Positions 1-10,213 of a stretch of 64,000 nucleotides of DNA are shown one piece after another. The notes under the pieces are model-generated. The model saw nothing but the letters and a program-made list of their open reading frames with translations. It did no database searches and was not told the DNA's origin. The stretch is taken from the NCBI RefSeq assembly GCF_036320965.1, contig NC_092281.1, positions 8,811,892-8,875,891 on the forward strand, written 5' to 3'. A program made the translations under genes and the position numbers. Each line of letters starts with the position of its first letter. Positions within the stretch are counted from its first letter, which is position 1. The DNA is from Panulirus ornatus. Its lineage: Eukaryota; Arthropoda; Malacostraca; Decapoda; Palinuridae.

Positions 1-262
1 AATTCTTATTCGTATTTTTGATTTTTGCCTGTGAGAAAGATTCTAAATTGATCTCAACTTCTTTTAAAAGTACTCCAAATTAATCCTTATTCGTATTTTT
101 GATTTTTGCCTGTGAGAAAGATTCTAAATTGATCTTAACTTCTTTTAAAAGTACTCTACATTAATCATTATTCGTATTTTTGATTTTTGCCTGTGAGAAA
201 GATTCTAAATTGATCTTAACTTTTTTTAAAAGTACTCCAAACATAATCCTTATTCGTTATTT
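1..262. repeat. 81-82 bp minisatellite, about 3.2 copies
   Basis: The block containing TTATTCGTATTTTTGATTTT recurs with offsets of 81, 81 and 82 bases, and copies differ by only a few substitutions. The array is cut by the window edge, so its true copy number is unknown. It is AT-rich and has no long open frame. Confidence 0.92.
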
Positions 263-782
<520 letters not shown>

Positions 783-959
783 GCTTGAAATGAATTAATG
801 ATTCGTGATATAGTTAAAAAGGAAATCCACTCAGATCACAATAAAACTTAATTCCGCTCTGTAAATAATTATAAAAGAATGGAACAGGCTAATTAGTCAG
901 CTGTCAGCGAGTGATAGTGTTTTTCCTCATGTTAAACAACCGAGTGATCCTGGTCGACC

Positions 960-1043
960 AACACACACCCACACATACACACACACACACACACCCACAC
1001 ATACACACACACACACACACACTCCCCCACACACACACGCACA
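960..1043. repeat. imperfect (CA)n microsatellite
   Basis: CA repeats broken by CCC and TA steps. The block CCCACACATACACACAC occurs twice, suggesting a small internal duplication. Confidence 0.93.
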
Positions 1044-1570
1044 AGGCCGCTTGGAGGTTCATATCCGACTTCTTTTGACTAACCAGATACCATCACAAGA
1101 CTCACGTAAAACCTGTGTGCTAAATATCTGACTATCATGGTGTTTACATAAGTCCATTTCTAAAGTTGATAACGCTTTCTCTTTCTATCTGTATTTGTCG
1201 TGGTGAGGAAGACTCGTCCCTTTTCCTCAAATGCATCAGCATCAGACTCTACTTATCTTTTATCCTTATACATAGCAATATATGTTGCTATAGGATCGAG
1301 TACTGATGACATCAGCGCGTCAATTGTGGTGTTTCTGGGGTTATAATAATTCGCCGTGGTTTAAGCATTCCGCGAGGTATTAGGGAAATTTGCCCACGAC
1401 CCTCCTCTATTCATGGCCCCGGCAGATGAGACGTTAAATCTTGCTAGCAGGTCAGTTAGAGGGCGATCCATAAATCCTTTGATCATAATTAGCTGACGAA
1501 TTTTTAATCTGGCGAACATGTTTACAGGGGAAGGGTAATACGTTTATCGATACTTCTGGTGGTAAAAGTG
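1044..1570. other. unique sequence, nothing recognised
   Basis: Mixed-composition sequence with no open frame of note and no repeat unit. A short 7-bp inverted repeat (ATAGCAA/TTGCTAT) is present near 1272-1291 but is too short to be meaningful alone. Confidence 0.5.
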
Positions 1571-1579
1571 TGTGTTGTA

Positions 1580-1601
1580 GGGGGTGGGTGGGTTGGGGGG
1601 G
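1580..1601 (+). other. potential G-quadruplex
   Basis: Four guanine runs on the plus strand in the order G5-T-G3-T-G3-TT-G7. Loops of 1, 1 and 2 bases fit the strictest canonical G-quadruplex pattern. It sits inside a G-rich block (about 1575-1680) that also holds two copies of GGTTATGGATGGGTTGTA. Confidence 0.7.
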
Positions 1602-1608
1602 TTGTAAT

Positions 1609-1669
1609 CGGGTTATGGATGGGTTGTAAGAGTGGGAGGTGTGATCAGGTTATGGATGGGTTGTACCGG
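1609..1669. repeat. short direct duplication in a G-rich block
   Basis: GGTTATGGATGGGTTGTA occurs at about 1611 and again at about 1647. The spacing between them is G-rich. Confidence 0.75.
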
Positions 1670-1834
1670 AGGGGAGGAACCAACTGATACCAGAAGACAT
1701 ATTGACAGGTGGTGAGATTGACATGATCGTCTGTGGAGGGCAATCATTAGTTCGACGCAAATTGCTGGTTCAGTAGTTTCTACTCTTGGAACTTCCATGT
1801 CAAGTGCAAATTTGTCTCTAATTAATGTTGTCGT

Positions 1835-1852
1835 GGGGGGGAGGGATGAGGG
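1835..1852 (+). other. possible second G-quadruplex
   Basis: A run of seven G followed by A, GGG, ATGA and GGG. It can supply four G3 runs if the G7 is split by one base. It is weaker than the motif at 1580. Confidence 0.4.
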
Positions 1853-1853
1853 T

Positions 1854-2260
1854 AATTACGCTCTAATTGCCAGTACTATAACTCTGACTTTCTTAGGGTA
1901 ATTTTGTCAAAAATCAAATCTTAAATATGGGTACATGAACGCCATTTGAGACGGAGAGGTTGATATGATATGTAATTCGATATATGTGTTATGCAAATAG
2001 ACTGGGTGAGTTGTTTGTATGTATTTGTAAACATAATGAAACGTTCTGAAACGTTTGTTAACAGATTCTTGTGAATGATGAGGCACAGATTGAATCACGA
2101 TCAGCTGTCGATATCAAATGCAAATTAAGATATTAACTCTTTCGGCTCGACGATATGACCTCTAAACTCGTCGATTACGAACTTTACTACGTACGATGAC
2201 CTGACCTCTGACCCGACTTTTAGGGTCAGGGGGGGAAAATAAGAATTACGCTATTGTACC
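1854..2260. other. unique sequence, nothing recognised
   Basis: No convincing coding or RNA feature. Around 2147-2217 there are several GTCGA/TCGAC and TGACC steps, which may be a worn part of the dispersed repeat that follows. Confidence 0.4.
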
Positions 2261-2261
2261 C

Positions 2262-2335
2262 AAGGATCGAAACCTTTGTGCTCAGGGGGTCGTGCCATCA
2301 CAGGCAAAGGTCGCACCGTCGTGCTCAAGGGACCA
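2262..2335 (+). repeat. dispersed repeat fragment (GTCGTGC family), copy A
   Basis: It contains GGTCGCACCGTCGTGCTCAA and a related upstream block ending CAGGGGGTCGTGCC. A similar fragment lies at 62705-62770 (CAGGGTCGTACCGTCCTACTC). I remember a tandem GTCGTACCGTCGTGCTCAAG repeat as common in decapod DNA; that recollection is unverified. It reads as a decayed tandem of a unit of about 22-25 bp. Confidence 0.5.
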
Positions 2336-2789
2336 GGGTAGCAACACACAGACATGTGAGGAAAAAAAGGACAGAAAATTGTAGAAAAAAAGTGGCACAG
2401 TGCCGTACCTACAGCTGAGGTAATGGGACATAGATGGAATAAAAGGAGGATCACTTTTCTCAGCTGCTGATATAACTGTAGAAAAATTCAGGACGATATG
2501 GTGAAATACAGATGGCAGCAGGTGTACCGTCTTCCCAGTCCTTCACAAAACATTCCATTTCCTTTCGTACACTTTATTTTTTTTCCTCCTCTCAACTTTC
2601 TCTGAATAAACGTGGATTCCTCAAACCTATGAATTATGTATATCAGGCTTTAGAACGATCCTTTTAGCGGCCCTGGGAGGAATTTCCTCCAAAAAGAAAA
2701 TGTATAAATTTTACCTAGCTGCCAAGTGCCCACAATAAACACTCCAACACCACCAGGTCGATGTGGTACGGGCAGGACAAGTTCTGTTT
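2336..2789. other. unique sequence, nothing recognised
   Basis: No repeat or gene recognised. A 67-codon minus-strand frame over 2251-2454 has no recognisable motif and is within chance expectation. Confidence 0.5.
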
Positions 2790-3105
2790 GTGGATTGACG
2801 TATGACTGTGGTTTGTATGTGTTTAACTATGTGGCAACAAGATGTCTGTGGTTTGACATTTTGCTACATTTCACATCTGCTCATATATATATGTGACTAT
2901 GGGTTCCTTGTGGATATATATGTAGCTATTTTCTGCTTATGGGTATGAGTAGAGGTATAGATTGTATGTGGGTTTATATGTGGCTATAGATCGCGTGTGG
3001 GTACATATGTGGCTTAAGTATGATTATGAGTTTTCATTGGACTTTGTATGTGGACAGATATAGGGCTATGGTTAAGTTTGTGGGTGGCTAAATGACCATA
3101 GTTAT
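2790..3105. repeat. degenerate minisatellite, TGTGGNTNTATATGTGGCTA-like
   Basis: Repeated blocks such as TGTGGGTTTATATGTGGCTA, TGTGGGTACATATGTGGCTT and TGTGGATATATATGTAGCTA recur at about 30-50 base spacing. The copies are old and irregular. Confidence 0.6.
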
Positions 3106-3108
3106 CCG

Positions 3109-3134
3109 CATCTATGGATATCTATCCATAGATG
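3109..3134. other. perfect 12-bp inverted repeat (hairpin)
   Basis: Arms CATCTATGGATA (3109-3120) and TATCCATAGATG (3123-3134) are perfectly complementary with a 2-base spacer. The match stops outside the arms. It lies at the edge of the degenerate minisatellite. Confidence 0.85.
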
Positions 3135-3184
3135 TGGGGGAACTAATGTGAGGACATGAATCATACATTACTTTCATCTATTCT

Positions 3185-3325
3185 CTATATATTTCACCTT
3201 TATTTCACACTTTTCGTATCTCTCATCTTCTCTTTCCCTTCCTTATCTTCTTTATATTCCCTCTATATCTCTTATCTTTCTCTTTATTTCTCTTACGTAT
3301 CTCTAACCTTCAGTCACTGTATCTT
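3185..3325. repeat. pyrimidine-rich low-complexity tract
   Basis: Dominated by TCTTT, CTCTT and TATCTC steps. A 62-codon frame here is only a Leu/Ser/Phe/Tyr translation of this composition. Confidence 0.7.
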
Positions 3326-3401
3326 TCCAACGACCGTTGTTTGAGATATCTCTTTAAAACAGACTAAACACAAAAGTTATTAAGTAAGCACTTGCGAGAG
3401 A

Positions 3402-3402
<1 letters not shown>

Positions 3403-3436
<34 letters not shown>

Positions 3437-3473
3437 CGTGAGCAATGTATGTGTGTGCTTGTGCGTGTGTGAG
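3403..3473. repeat. (TG)n microsatellite with degenerate tail
   Basis: Clean (TG)n to about 3434, then interrupted TG steps (TGCGTG, TGCTTG). Confidence 0.95.
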
Positions 3474-3833
3474 TATGGTTTTTAGTATTTCAGAACTTGC
3501 TACTCGCAACAAAGTTGATATACTGCTGATATTCCACCCGGCACGGAAAAAGGGGCATATGATTTTTTTTTAATCTAACACAAAGAGTTCAAATTAATGC
3601 AGCATAAGCAAAAAAATATATTCCATAATTACTCTGAAAGCTTGATGGAAAAAAATGCCATTCTTTTTTTACAGTATTTCTATATCAGTGAGCTCATTGC
3701 AATTTATAAAGTTTCACCTTCATGGAAATTTGTGGGTTTCGAACATTATTAATATCTGCGGCCACAGGGTCGAGCTGGTCACTAGGTGTTGTGCTGGGCA
3801 CCCGATCATCCTCTTGACTCCTTCCTCCCAGTG
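3474..3833. other. unique sequence before the 39-bp array
   Basis: Runs of T and A (for example near 3562-3572 and 3665-3671). No gene recognised. The last 50 bases form the first codons of the open frame described with the 39-bp array. Confidence 0.5.
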
Positions 3834-4106
3834 GTGCTTGGAAGTGCTGGGGAGGAGACCTGTTCTTCACTGGTGCCTGTAGGTGCTGGGGAGGAGACGT
3901 GTTCTTCACTGGTGCCTGTAGGTGCTGGGGAGGAGACCTGTTCTTCACTGGTGCCTGTAGGTGCTGGGGAGGAGACGTGTTCTTCACTGGTGCCTGTAGG
4001 TGCTGGGGAGGAAACCTGTTCTTCAGTGGTGTTTTGAGTTGCTTGGGAGGAATCCTGTTCCCCAGTGGTGCCTGGAGGTGCTGGGTAGGAGATCTGTTCT
4101 TCAGTG
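3834..4106. repeat. 39-bp minisatellite, 7 copies
   Basis: Units start at 3834, 3873, 3912, 3951, 3990, 4029 and 4068. The core contains GTGCTGGGGAGGAGAC and TGTTCTTCACTG. The first four units alternate ACC/ACG at one site, a dimeric 78-bp pattern, and the last two are decayed. Because 39 is a multiple of 3, long frames open on both strands. In the plus frame 3786-4037 the repeat reads GEETCSSLVPVGA and has an upstream ATG, but it stops after five units. Confidence 0.95.
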
Positions 4107-4750
4107 ATGCTTGAGGAAAAACGTAAGATGCTTACAACATCCCTAATGACATTATAAGATCTGTTTTCCTCAATCTACCCCAGCCTCAGTGCTTGCCAGG
4201 CACACTGTAGTGTCGAGGCATTAAGAAGTATTACTTCAGAGTGTTTGAATCTGCCTTATATACGTATAGCGTCTTATTTCCAGAAAGGTTTTGGATTTTG
4301 AGTTTTGATATTTAATTCCCCAGGTGGTTAAGGGTTGGGTATATGGGTAGTTTGTGGTGTCAGGCCTGTCTGGGTGAGGGCCACATACCACAACGGTCAA
4401 GGGGTGGCTACAGATGTGCCTCTTGGTGCCACATGGGTTTGAGGAAGAGCCACACTCGGCGAAATTCTGACCTTGACCCAATTATACTTGAGGAAAGAAA
4501 ATAACTTTCATCTATGCATTAAGTATCATTAAGTATAGCTCTCTTCTGATCCAAGTTGAATCAAAAACTAATAGCCTTGTTAACACAGCGATTGCCTTCA
4601 AAAAAGAGTGAAAAATCGTATTTATGCCAGTGAGAGCGTCGCCCTGCGGCACATAACTTTATCCTTTAAGATTAACTGGAAAAATAACAGACTTCATTTA
4701 CGTACTGAGTAAAAGAGGTGAATATTGTTTCGAGCTTTCCATTTAAATTT
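4107..4750. other. unique sequence, nothing recognised
   Basis: No repeat or gene recognised. Open frames of up to 81 codons on the minus strand have no recognisable motif. Confidence 0.5.
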
Positions 4751-4763
4751 TGTTTTTTTACAG
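4751..4763 (+). other. splice-acceptor-like site
   Basis: A T-rich tract followed by ACAG, then an open frame beginning ATG at 4764. That frame runs into the (AT)n array at 4924 and there is no convincing donor before it. The motif is good, but it is probably chance or an old exon remnant. Confidence 0.2.
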
Positions 4764-4845
4764 ATGTCAAAATCTAATTTACATTCAGAGCTGAATTCCT
4801 GTCAAATAGTTTCAGATTATAAAACAGTAGTGACGTGGAAACATT

Positions 4846-4920
4846 CTGATTCGTTATTTGGAAGTGCACTTGGGAACATGGTCATCGAACTATATCATTT
4901 ACAGTTTACAGGCTGTACAC

Positions 4921-4923
<3 letters not shown>
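4846..4923 (+). mobile_element. fragment of dispersed element with (AT)n at its end, copy 1
   Basis: It contains GAAGTGCACTTGGGAAC, nearly identical to the core at 60855-60871, and in both places an AT-type microsatellite begins about 35-50 bases downstream. I remember AAGTGCACTTGGGAACTT as part of a repeat common in decapod genomes (not searched). This copy is more diverged than the one at 60.8 kb. Confidence 0.45.

Positions 4924-4963
<40 letters not shown>
4924..4963. repeat. (AT)n microsatellite
   Basis: About 20 AT units directly after the dispersed-element fragment. Confidence 0.97.
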
Positions 4964-4965
<2 letters not shown>

Positions 4966-5378
4966 TGTTTATGCATATTCTTCAGTTCTTACGTTCTTTG
5001 GAAATGTTTTGAAATTCAGCGAGCGACAATGGCTGAACAGTCTCTGTCTATCTGCATCCAGGGCTTTTCCATCAGCATCTGATCGGAAAATCAAGTTACA
5101 CAGCGAGTCAGTCTGTTCGTTGGCCCGAGTGGCTTCCAAGGCCTTAGGAGATTTTGTCCGATAGTTCGTCTGTCTCACTAATTCCTGGTTGTTGTGGGAG
5201 TAGATTTCCCCTACCGTGGCCTTCCCACTGCTTGCTGGTGTATAACGTTGTCCTGCTCCACAGAAAATGTGGATTTTTCCTGCTAGTCTCCAGTGTCCGG
5301 AGAAACTTTTGAGTTTCTTCTCCGTAATTAATTCCAGAGAGGCAATGTCCCTTCCAGGGCACAGGGCGTGTACAAGGT
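4964..5378. other. unique sequence, nothing recognised
   Basis: Open on the minus strand for over 100 codons when joined to the next repeat, but no motif is recognisable. Confidence 0.45.
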
Positions 5379-5734
5379 GGCAGTAGGCGATCTTGGATGA
5401 GTATTAGATGCGACCACAACACTAGGACTACAACCCCAGGACCGCAACACCAGAAATAGACTCTAAGAACCACAACTCCAAGACCACAATCCTGGAACCA
5501 CAACTCCCACTACCACAATTACCACAATCAGGACCTTGTGTAAGGTGTCATCAAATGGCAGTAGGCGATCTTGGATGAGTATTAGATGTGACCACAACAC
5601 TAGGACTACAACCCCAGGACCATAACACCAGGAATAGATCCTAAGAACCACAACTCCAAGACCATAATCCTAGAACCACAACTCCCACTACCACAATTAC
5701 CACAATCAGGACCTTGTGTAAGGTGTCATCAACA
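5379..5734. repeat. 178-bp tandem duplication, 2 copies
   Basis: Copies 5379-5556 and 5557-5734 are very similar, with only scattered substitutions. Each starts near GGCAGTAGGCGATCTTGG and ends near AAGGTGTCATCAA. Inside each copy there is an older, shorter ACCACAAC-type repeat, so this is a duplication of an earlier low-complexity block. Confidence 0.93.
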
Positions 5735-6612
5735 ACCTAGACAAACAACCCGAGCATGTAATTGAAGAACACACACCATGACAACAGCTTCCTGTGAACT
5801 AATTATACAAGTATTTCCATACACGTGTCTCACAACTCATATACATATGGTCCGCGGGACTCGCAAACTATGTGCAATTAAACGTATCCAGTCCCTTTGT
5901 TTGGCAAAGGGCTGTAATATCTCGTACTAACCTATTCAGCAAGAATGTACTTCTACCGCGGGATCTCTTGTGCACGTCTGTTTGCCCATGTGACCATCCT
6001 TGTGCTGTCCTGTACTGTACCCTCCAGAAAGCTCGACCAAGACCACCAGGTTATTATCTTTGCAGTGGTTTACTGGCCAGATAGCTGGACGGTAAACTGT
6101 ATAGACTAACCAGTGGTTTGTTGGCCAAGTGGTTGGATGGTAACTTGTACAGAGCGACTAGTGTACGTAATAAATGATCGCGATTTATGTGTCATTTTTT
6201 TTCTAAATGTCTGACACAATGAACCCAGCATTTCCTCTCAAAGCTATCAGCAGTATGAGTAGCACACGAACGTAAGAACCATAACACTACCAGCTAGAGA
6301 AATATAGCAACGACAACAATCTACGAGAATCGCTGAAATTGTTAGCATTACTAGGAACAATAGCAGCCAACAATAGCAAACCAGACCAGAGTACAACGAC
6401 TGGTCAAAAGCAACTTTAAGACAAAAACATAAAAAGTAAGAGCATTAAGGAACATTAACATGAACAACAACATGACGACAAGAACATAAAAAAGTAAGAG
6501 CATTAAGGCATAATTGCATCAACGATAACATCAACAAGAAAACAATGAAAACAAAGGCGTCTCTACCAGGAACAAGAATAGATCCAAAATTAGCAGCTAC
6601 GTCTGTTAATGA
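5735..6612. other. unique sequence, nothing recognised
   Basis: AC-rich in places. AAGTAAGAGCATTAAGG occurs twice (about 6434 and 6494), a small direct repeat. No gene recognised. Confidence 0.5.
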
Positions 6613-6687
6613 GACAATATTAACAGGAGCAACAATGAAAGGAGATATAGCACTATAGCTGCAGCAAGAGATACGAAAGCAACAATT

Positions 6688-6950
6688 GCAGCTGCAACAG
6701 AAATAATTGTAGCAGCTGCAACAGAAACAAGTGTAGCAGCTGCAACAGAAACAAGTGTAGCAGCTGCAACAGAAACAAGTGTAGCAGCTGCAACAGAAAT
6801 AATTGTAGCAGCTGCAACAGAAACAAGTGTAGCAGCTGCAACAGAAACAAGTGTAGCAGATGCAACAGAAACAAGTGTAGCAGCTGCAACAGAAACAAGT
6901 GTAGCAGCTGCAACAGAAACAAGTGTAGCAGCTGCAACAGACACAAGGAC
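6688..6950. repeat. 24-bp minisatellite, about 11 copies
   Basis: Units start every 24 bases from 6688 to 6928 and contain GCAGCTGCAACAGAAA. Since 24 equals eight codons, three frames stay open: plus VAAATETS over 6613-6990 with no ATG, minus VSVAAATL, and minus CCSCYTCF. The variant units (ACAAGT to ATAATT; GCT to GAT) change the amino acid in every one of these frames, which argues against a protein-coding repeat. Confidence 0.96.
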
Positions 6951-7170
6951 AACGAATGCAAAACAACAGACACAAAGGTATCATCTGTAGCACCAGCAGA
7001 CAGAAGGAACACAGCTTCAGCGGCAACAGCAACAGACAACAAGGGCAACAGCTGCAGGGGAAGCTGCTGCATCAGAAACGAGAGCACAGACATGAACAGA
7101 TGAGGCGGAGTCATAGGCAGCAGCAACACCCTTAGTGGCAGCAACACTCAGTGGCAGCAACACCAGCCTG
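6951..7170. repeat. CAGCAACA-rich low-complexity region
   Basis: It continues the composition of the preceding array. GTGGCAGCAACAC occurs twice near 7135-7162. No gene recognised. Confidence 0.6.
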
Positions 7171-7339
7171 GGTAGATGGATGCGAGGCAGGGCTTTGATA
7201 TTCTCATCCTTTGTTCACATCCTTCACCCGCCAGACACCCGTCCATTCCATGCCCAAAGCCTCGACCATTTCCTGGTAACCCAATAGCTTCGGAAATGAA
7301 AGCGTCGAGAGGTTTCGAGGAGAGAGAGAGAGAAAAAAG

Positions 7340-7705
7340 GGAAAATCTGAAACTCAAATGTGGCAACTCCTGAATAATGATAAGTTCGGGTATAAAATAA
7401 CTGTTTTCGTAAGCACAGAAATTTGAGATTTGAAAATATGGCGACTACTCGAATAATAATAGAAAGCTTTTCTTTAACGATACCGATAAATACTGTACAT
7501 TGATAGAATCTATTGATCAACAGATATTCCTTAAAAAAAGATTCTGGGCAACGCAGAAACTGGAAAGACATAACGGAATAGCAGACAACAGTTCTTTCAA
7601 AAATCTGTTTGTACGATCTTCATAAACACAATACAAATCTATTGACGAAGAGAGGGTATTTCTAACAACGTTTGCTAAGCGTAAAGATTGGAGAGACATA
7701 AAACC
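7340..7705. repeat. AT-rich sequence with two old diverged duplications
   Basis: Blocks like GAAACTCAAATGTGGCAACT and GATTTGAAAATATGGCGACT (about 7350 and 7429) resemble each other. Blocks beginning TCTATTGA and ending AGACATAA (about 7509-7573 and 7637-7702) do too. Similarity is low and this is a tentative reading. Confidence 0.3.
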
Positions 7706-7870
7706 ACTGTAAGTATCATCCAATCAACTTTTGAGGAAAAAATAACAGGAGAATAAAAACTATTTTGTTAGCAGAAAATGGTGTGGACCTGTGCGAGCTC
7801 CGGTCCTCTTTTATCTTATCACCTGGACTGTCATTTTGACGAGGGTGACGTTGTCTCCACACTCCCGCGG

Positions 7871-8312
7871 TGACCCAGCAGATGGCAGCACCTCCCTGGA
7901 TGACCCAGCAGATGGCAGCACCTCCCGGGGTGACCCAGCAGATGGCAGCACCTCCCGGGGTGACCCAGCAGCTAGTAGCACTTCATAAGCAGACCCAGCG
8001 ATACGTTTCATCCCCTAATGTTACCCAATAGGTGGCAGCACCTCCCTGGATGACCCAGCAGGTGGCAGCACCTCCCGGAGCAACTCAGCAGCTGATAGCA
8101 CGTCATAGGACGACCCAGCGATAGGCTGTACCCCGTAATGTTACCCAACAGGTGGCAGCACCTCCCTGGATGACCCCAGCAGGTGGCAGCACCTCCCTGT
8201 ATGACCCCAGCAGGTGGCAGCACCTCCCTGGGTGACTCAGCCGCTGACAGCACCGCCTGGGGTGACCCAGCGGCTAAGATTACCCAACAGGTGGCAGCAC
8301 CTCCCTGGGCCA
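7871..8312. repeat. 30-31 bp minisatellite, about 15 copies, with 120-bp higher-order unit
   Basis: Units start at 7871, 7901, 7931, 7961, 7991, 8021, 8051, 8081, 8111, 8141, 8171, 8202, 8233, 8263 and about 8280. The consensus holds TGACCCAGCAGGTGGCAGCA plus CCTCCCTGG. Four successive units at 7961-8080 are matched in order by 8081-8200, including an aberrant CATCCCCTAATG/TACCCCGTAATG unit. In frame it reads GDPADGSTSR, which explains the open frames on both strands. Confidence 0.95.
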
Positions 8313-8611
8313 CTCCCGGTGAAACGATCCGTAATACAGCACCAGGCCGACATTTGAAGGGTAAAAAGCTGAGAGATATCGTAGTGGCTCCCATAGGGCA
8401 AAAACGTAGGCTAAAGGGACGTCTCTCTTGCGTTAACTGCTCCCAAGATTGTCGTGGAGAAATTTTAGAAAATTGGGAAAAGGATTTAATGTCGCCAGAA
8501 TAGCATTTACGAAGTGTGAGATGCTGTAATACGATTCTATTTTTTTCAAACTTCCTTCATCTACTCTGGTTATCCACATACTTATGTACTGTGTTGGTAT
8601 ACGTATACATG

Positions 8612-8613
<2 letters not shown>
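8313..8613. other. unique sequence, nothing recognised
   Basis: An open frame continues out of the minisatellite to 8503 (plus). It has no recognised motif. Confidence 0.5.

Positions 8614-8649
<36 letters not shown>
8614..8649. repeat. (CA)n microsatellite
   Basis: About 18 CA units after an alternating purine-pyrimidine lead-in with GTATAC steps. Confidence 0.95.
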
Positions 8650-8650
<1 letters not shown>

Positions 8651-9662
8651 CTACAGGTTGTTTACTACGCAGTACACACACTAGGGCTTAAGTAAGGCTT
8701 ACAGAAGATCTTTTAAACTCAACAAGATCATTATGTACTGGAATGTTTCTGTTGCTATTACTGTCTAGGCGAGCTCCGATCTCACGCTGACTCTGTATCC
8801 TGGAAAATGACTTGAAATGGCAATTTGATATTATCTATGAGACATACGTCTGGTGGAAGGTCACTGTTAGCTGACGTGGAGGGAACATCCCATTTTCTTG
8901 AATTCTGCTGCGAAACGAGGAAGGGAGACGGGTTGGGTCAGGGTCAGCGAGAGGCCTTTGAATACGAGTCTTTGGTCCTCTTCTTTACTGCCTGGTTCGC
9001 CGGTAAGATAAGGGATAAAAAAAATGGATCAACGCAGGACCCATTCTCATGATTCTCTCGTTCAAATTGATTTATGTACGTGGCTAGGTAGATGGGTAAG
9101 CTGGACTGTTGTGTCAACGAAACTGACACTGACCTACTATATGATACTGCGAATATTAACCCATTTTCAATCTTATTCTACAACTTTAAGAATGATTGTT
9201 CATAATCAAGCTTGATTTGATGTGATGATATGAAAGTTTAGTGTACGTCTGCGTAAATATATTTCTGTTCAGGGCCATTCTATATCACTGAATCGTCAAC
9301 TTGATAAAGTCCCTTCTACAGTTTGTTATCTAAGCTTCATCGCTCTCTGCGCTCCATGTGACCAGTGGGCTTTGAAGGTTAACCCCTTTTAATATAGCCA
9401 AAGGTTTTGGGTTATCTACAATTGTACAGCTGGGGTGATTCACAGCTTTGGAATTCACTCCATCGATTGTTGCCAGTGTTTTAAGCTTTTTTTCCCCCCC
9501 TTTGGCCACAGCTTAAGCGTTTTATCCTGTGGCTATGGTTTCTTTGCCAGCTGTGGTCGTGGTTTCATAGTGCCCTCCACTTAATGTGGCCATGGATGAT
9601 GCAGCTTCCTCTCTGATGGCCATACCTACTTTATACACTGAACAAGGACCATGTTTTACCTG

Positions 9663-9668
<6 letters not shown>
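8650..9668. other. about 1 kb of unique sequence
   Basis: No repeat unit, RNA gene or recognisable protein. Part of it (about 9430-9600) has scattered TGGCCA and GCTTTTGG-like words, perhaps a worn repeat. Confidence 0.5.

Positions 9669-9744
<76 letters not shown>
9669..9744. repeat. (CT)n microsatellite
   Basis: 38 uninterrupted CT units. It ends in CCCC before a tetranucleotide tract. Confidence 0.98.
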
Positions 9745-9746
<2 letters not shown>

Positions 9747-9762
9747 CTAATCTGTACATTTA

Positions 9763-9893
9763 TCTATGATTCTATTTATCTATCAGTCTATCTATCTATC
9801 TATATCTATCTGTCTATCTATCTATATCTCTATCTATCTACCTATCTATTTATCTATCTACCTCTACCCTACCTATCCCTCTATCTATCTAAC
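9763..9893. repeat. imperfect (TATC)n tract
   Basis: TATC/CTAT steps with C and T substitutions, directly downstream of the (CT)n array. It is a compound locus. Confidence 0.9.
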
Positions 9894-10123
9894 GTCTTCC
9901 TGTCTCCTCCTCAACGACCTTGTCTGTGTGACGTCTAACGTCTGAAGAATGATAGATTAGAATGATACAAGTTTTGGGGCGATAACGACCACAGTGTGAA
10001 ATGGAAGTTGCTCATCTGTCCATCACGATCAAGAGTTCAACATTTCTACCCTGAGTTCCACAACTTTGTACTCGACGCCATTCATTTCAATTTCAGAATT
10101 TTCTTTTTTTGGGATTCTGGCCA

Positions 10124-10127
<4 letters not shown>

Positions 10128-10208
<81 letters not shown>
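10128..10208. repeat. (CT)n microsatellite
   Basis: 40 clean CT units. The SLSLSL frames crossing it are artefacts. Confidence 0.98.

Positions 10209-10213
<5 letters not shown>

Noticed and set aside
6445..7147. Cys-rich 195-codon minus frame (CCSCYTCF repeats), resembling a keratin-associated or metallothionein-like protein
   Set aside because: It is one of three open frames through a 24-bp array whose unit variants change the residue in each frame. There is no signal peptide or splice support.
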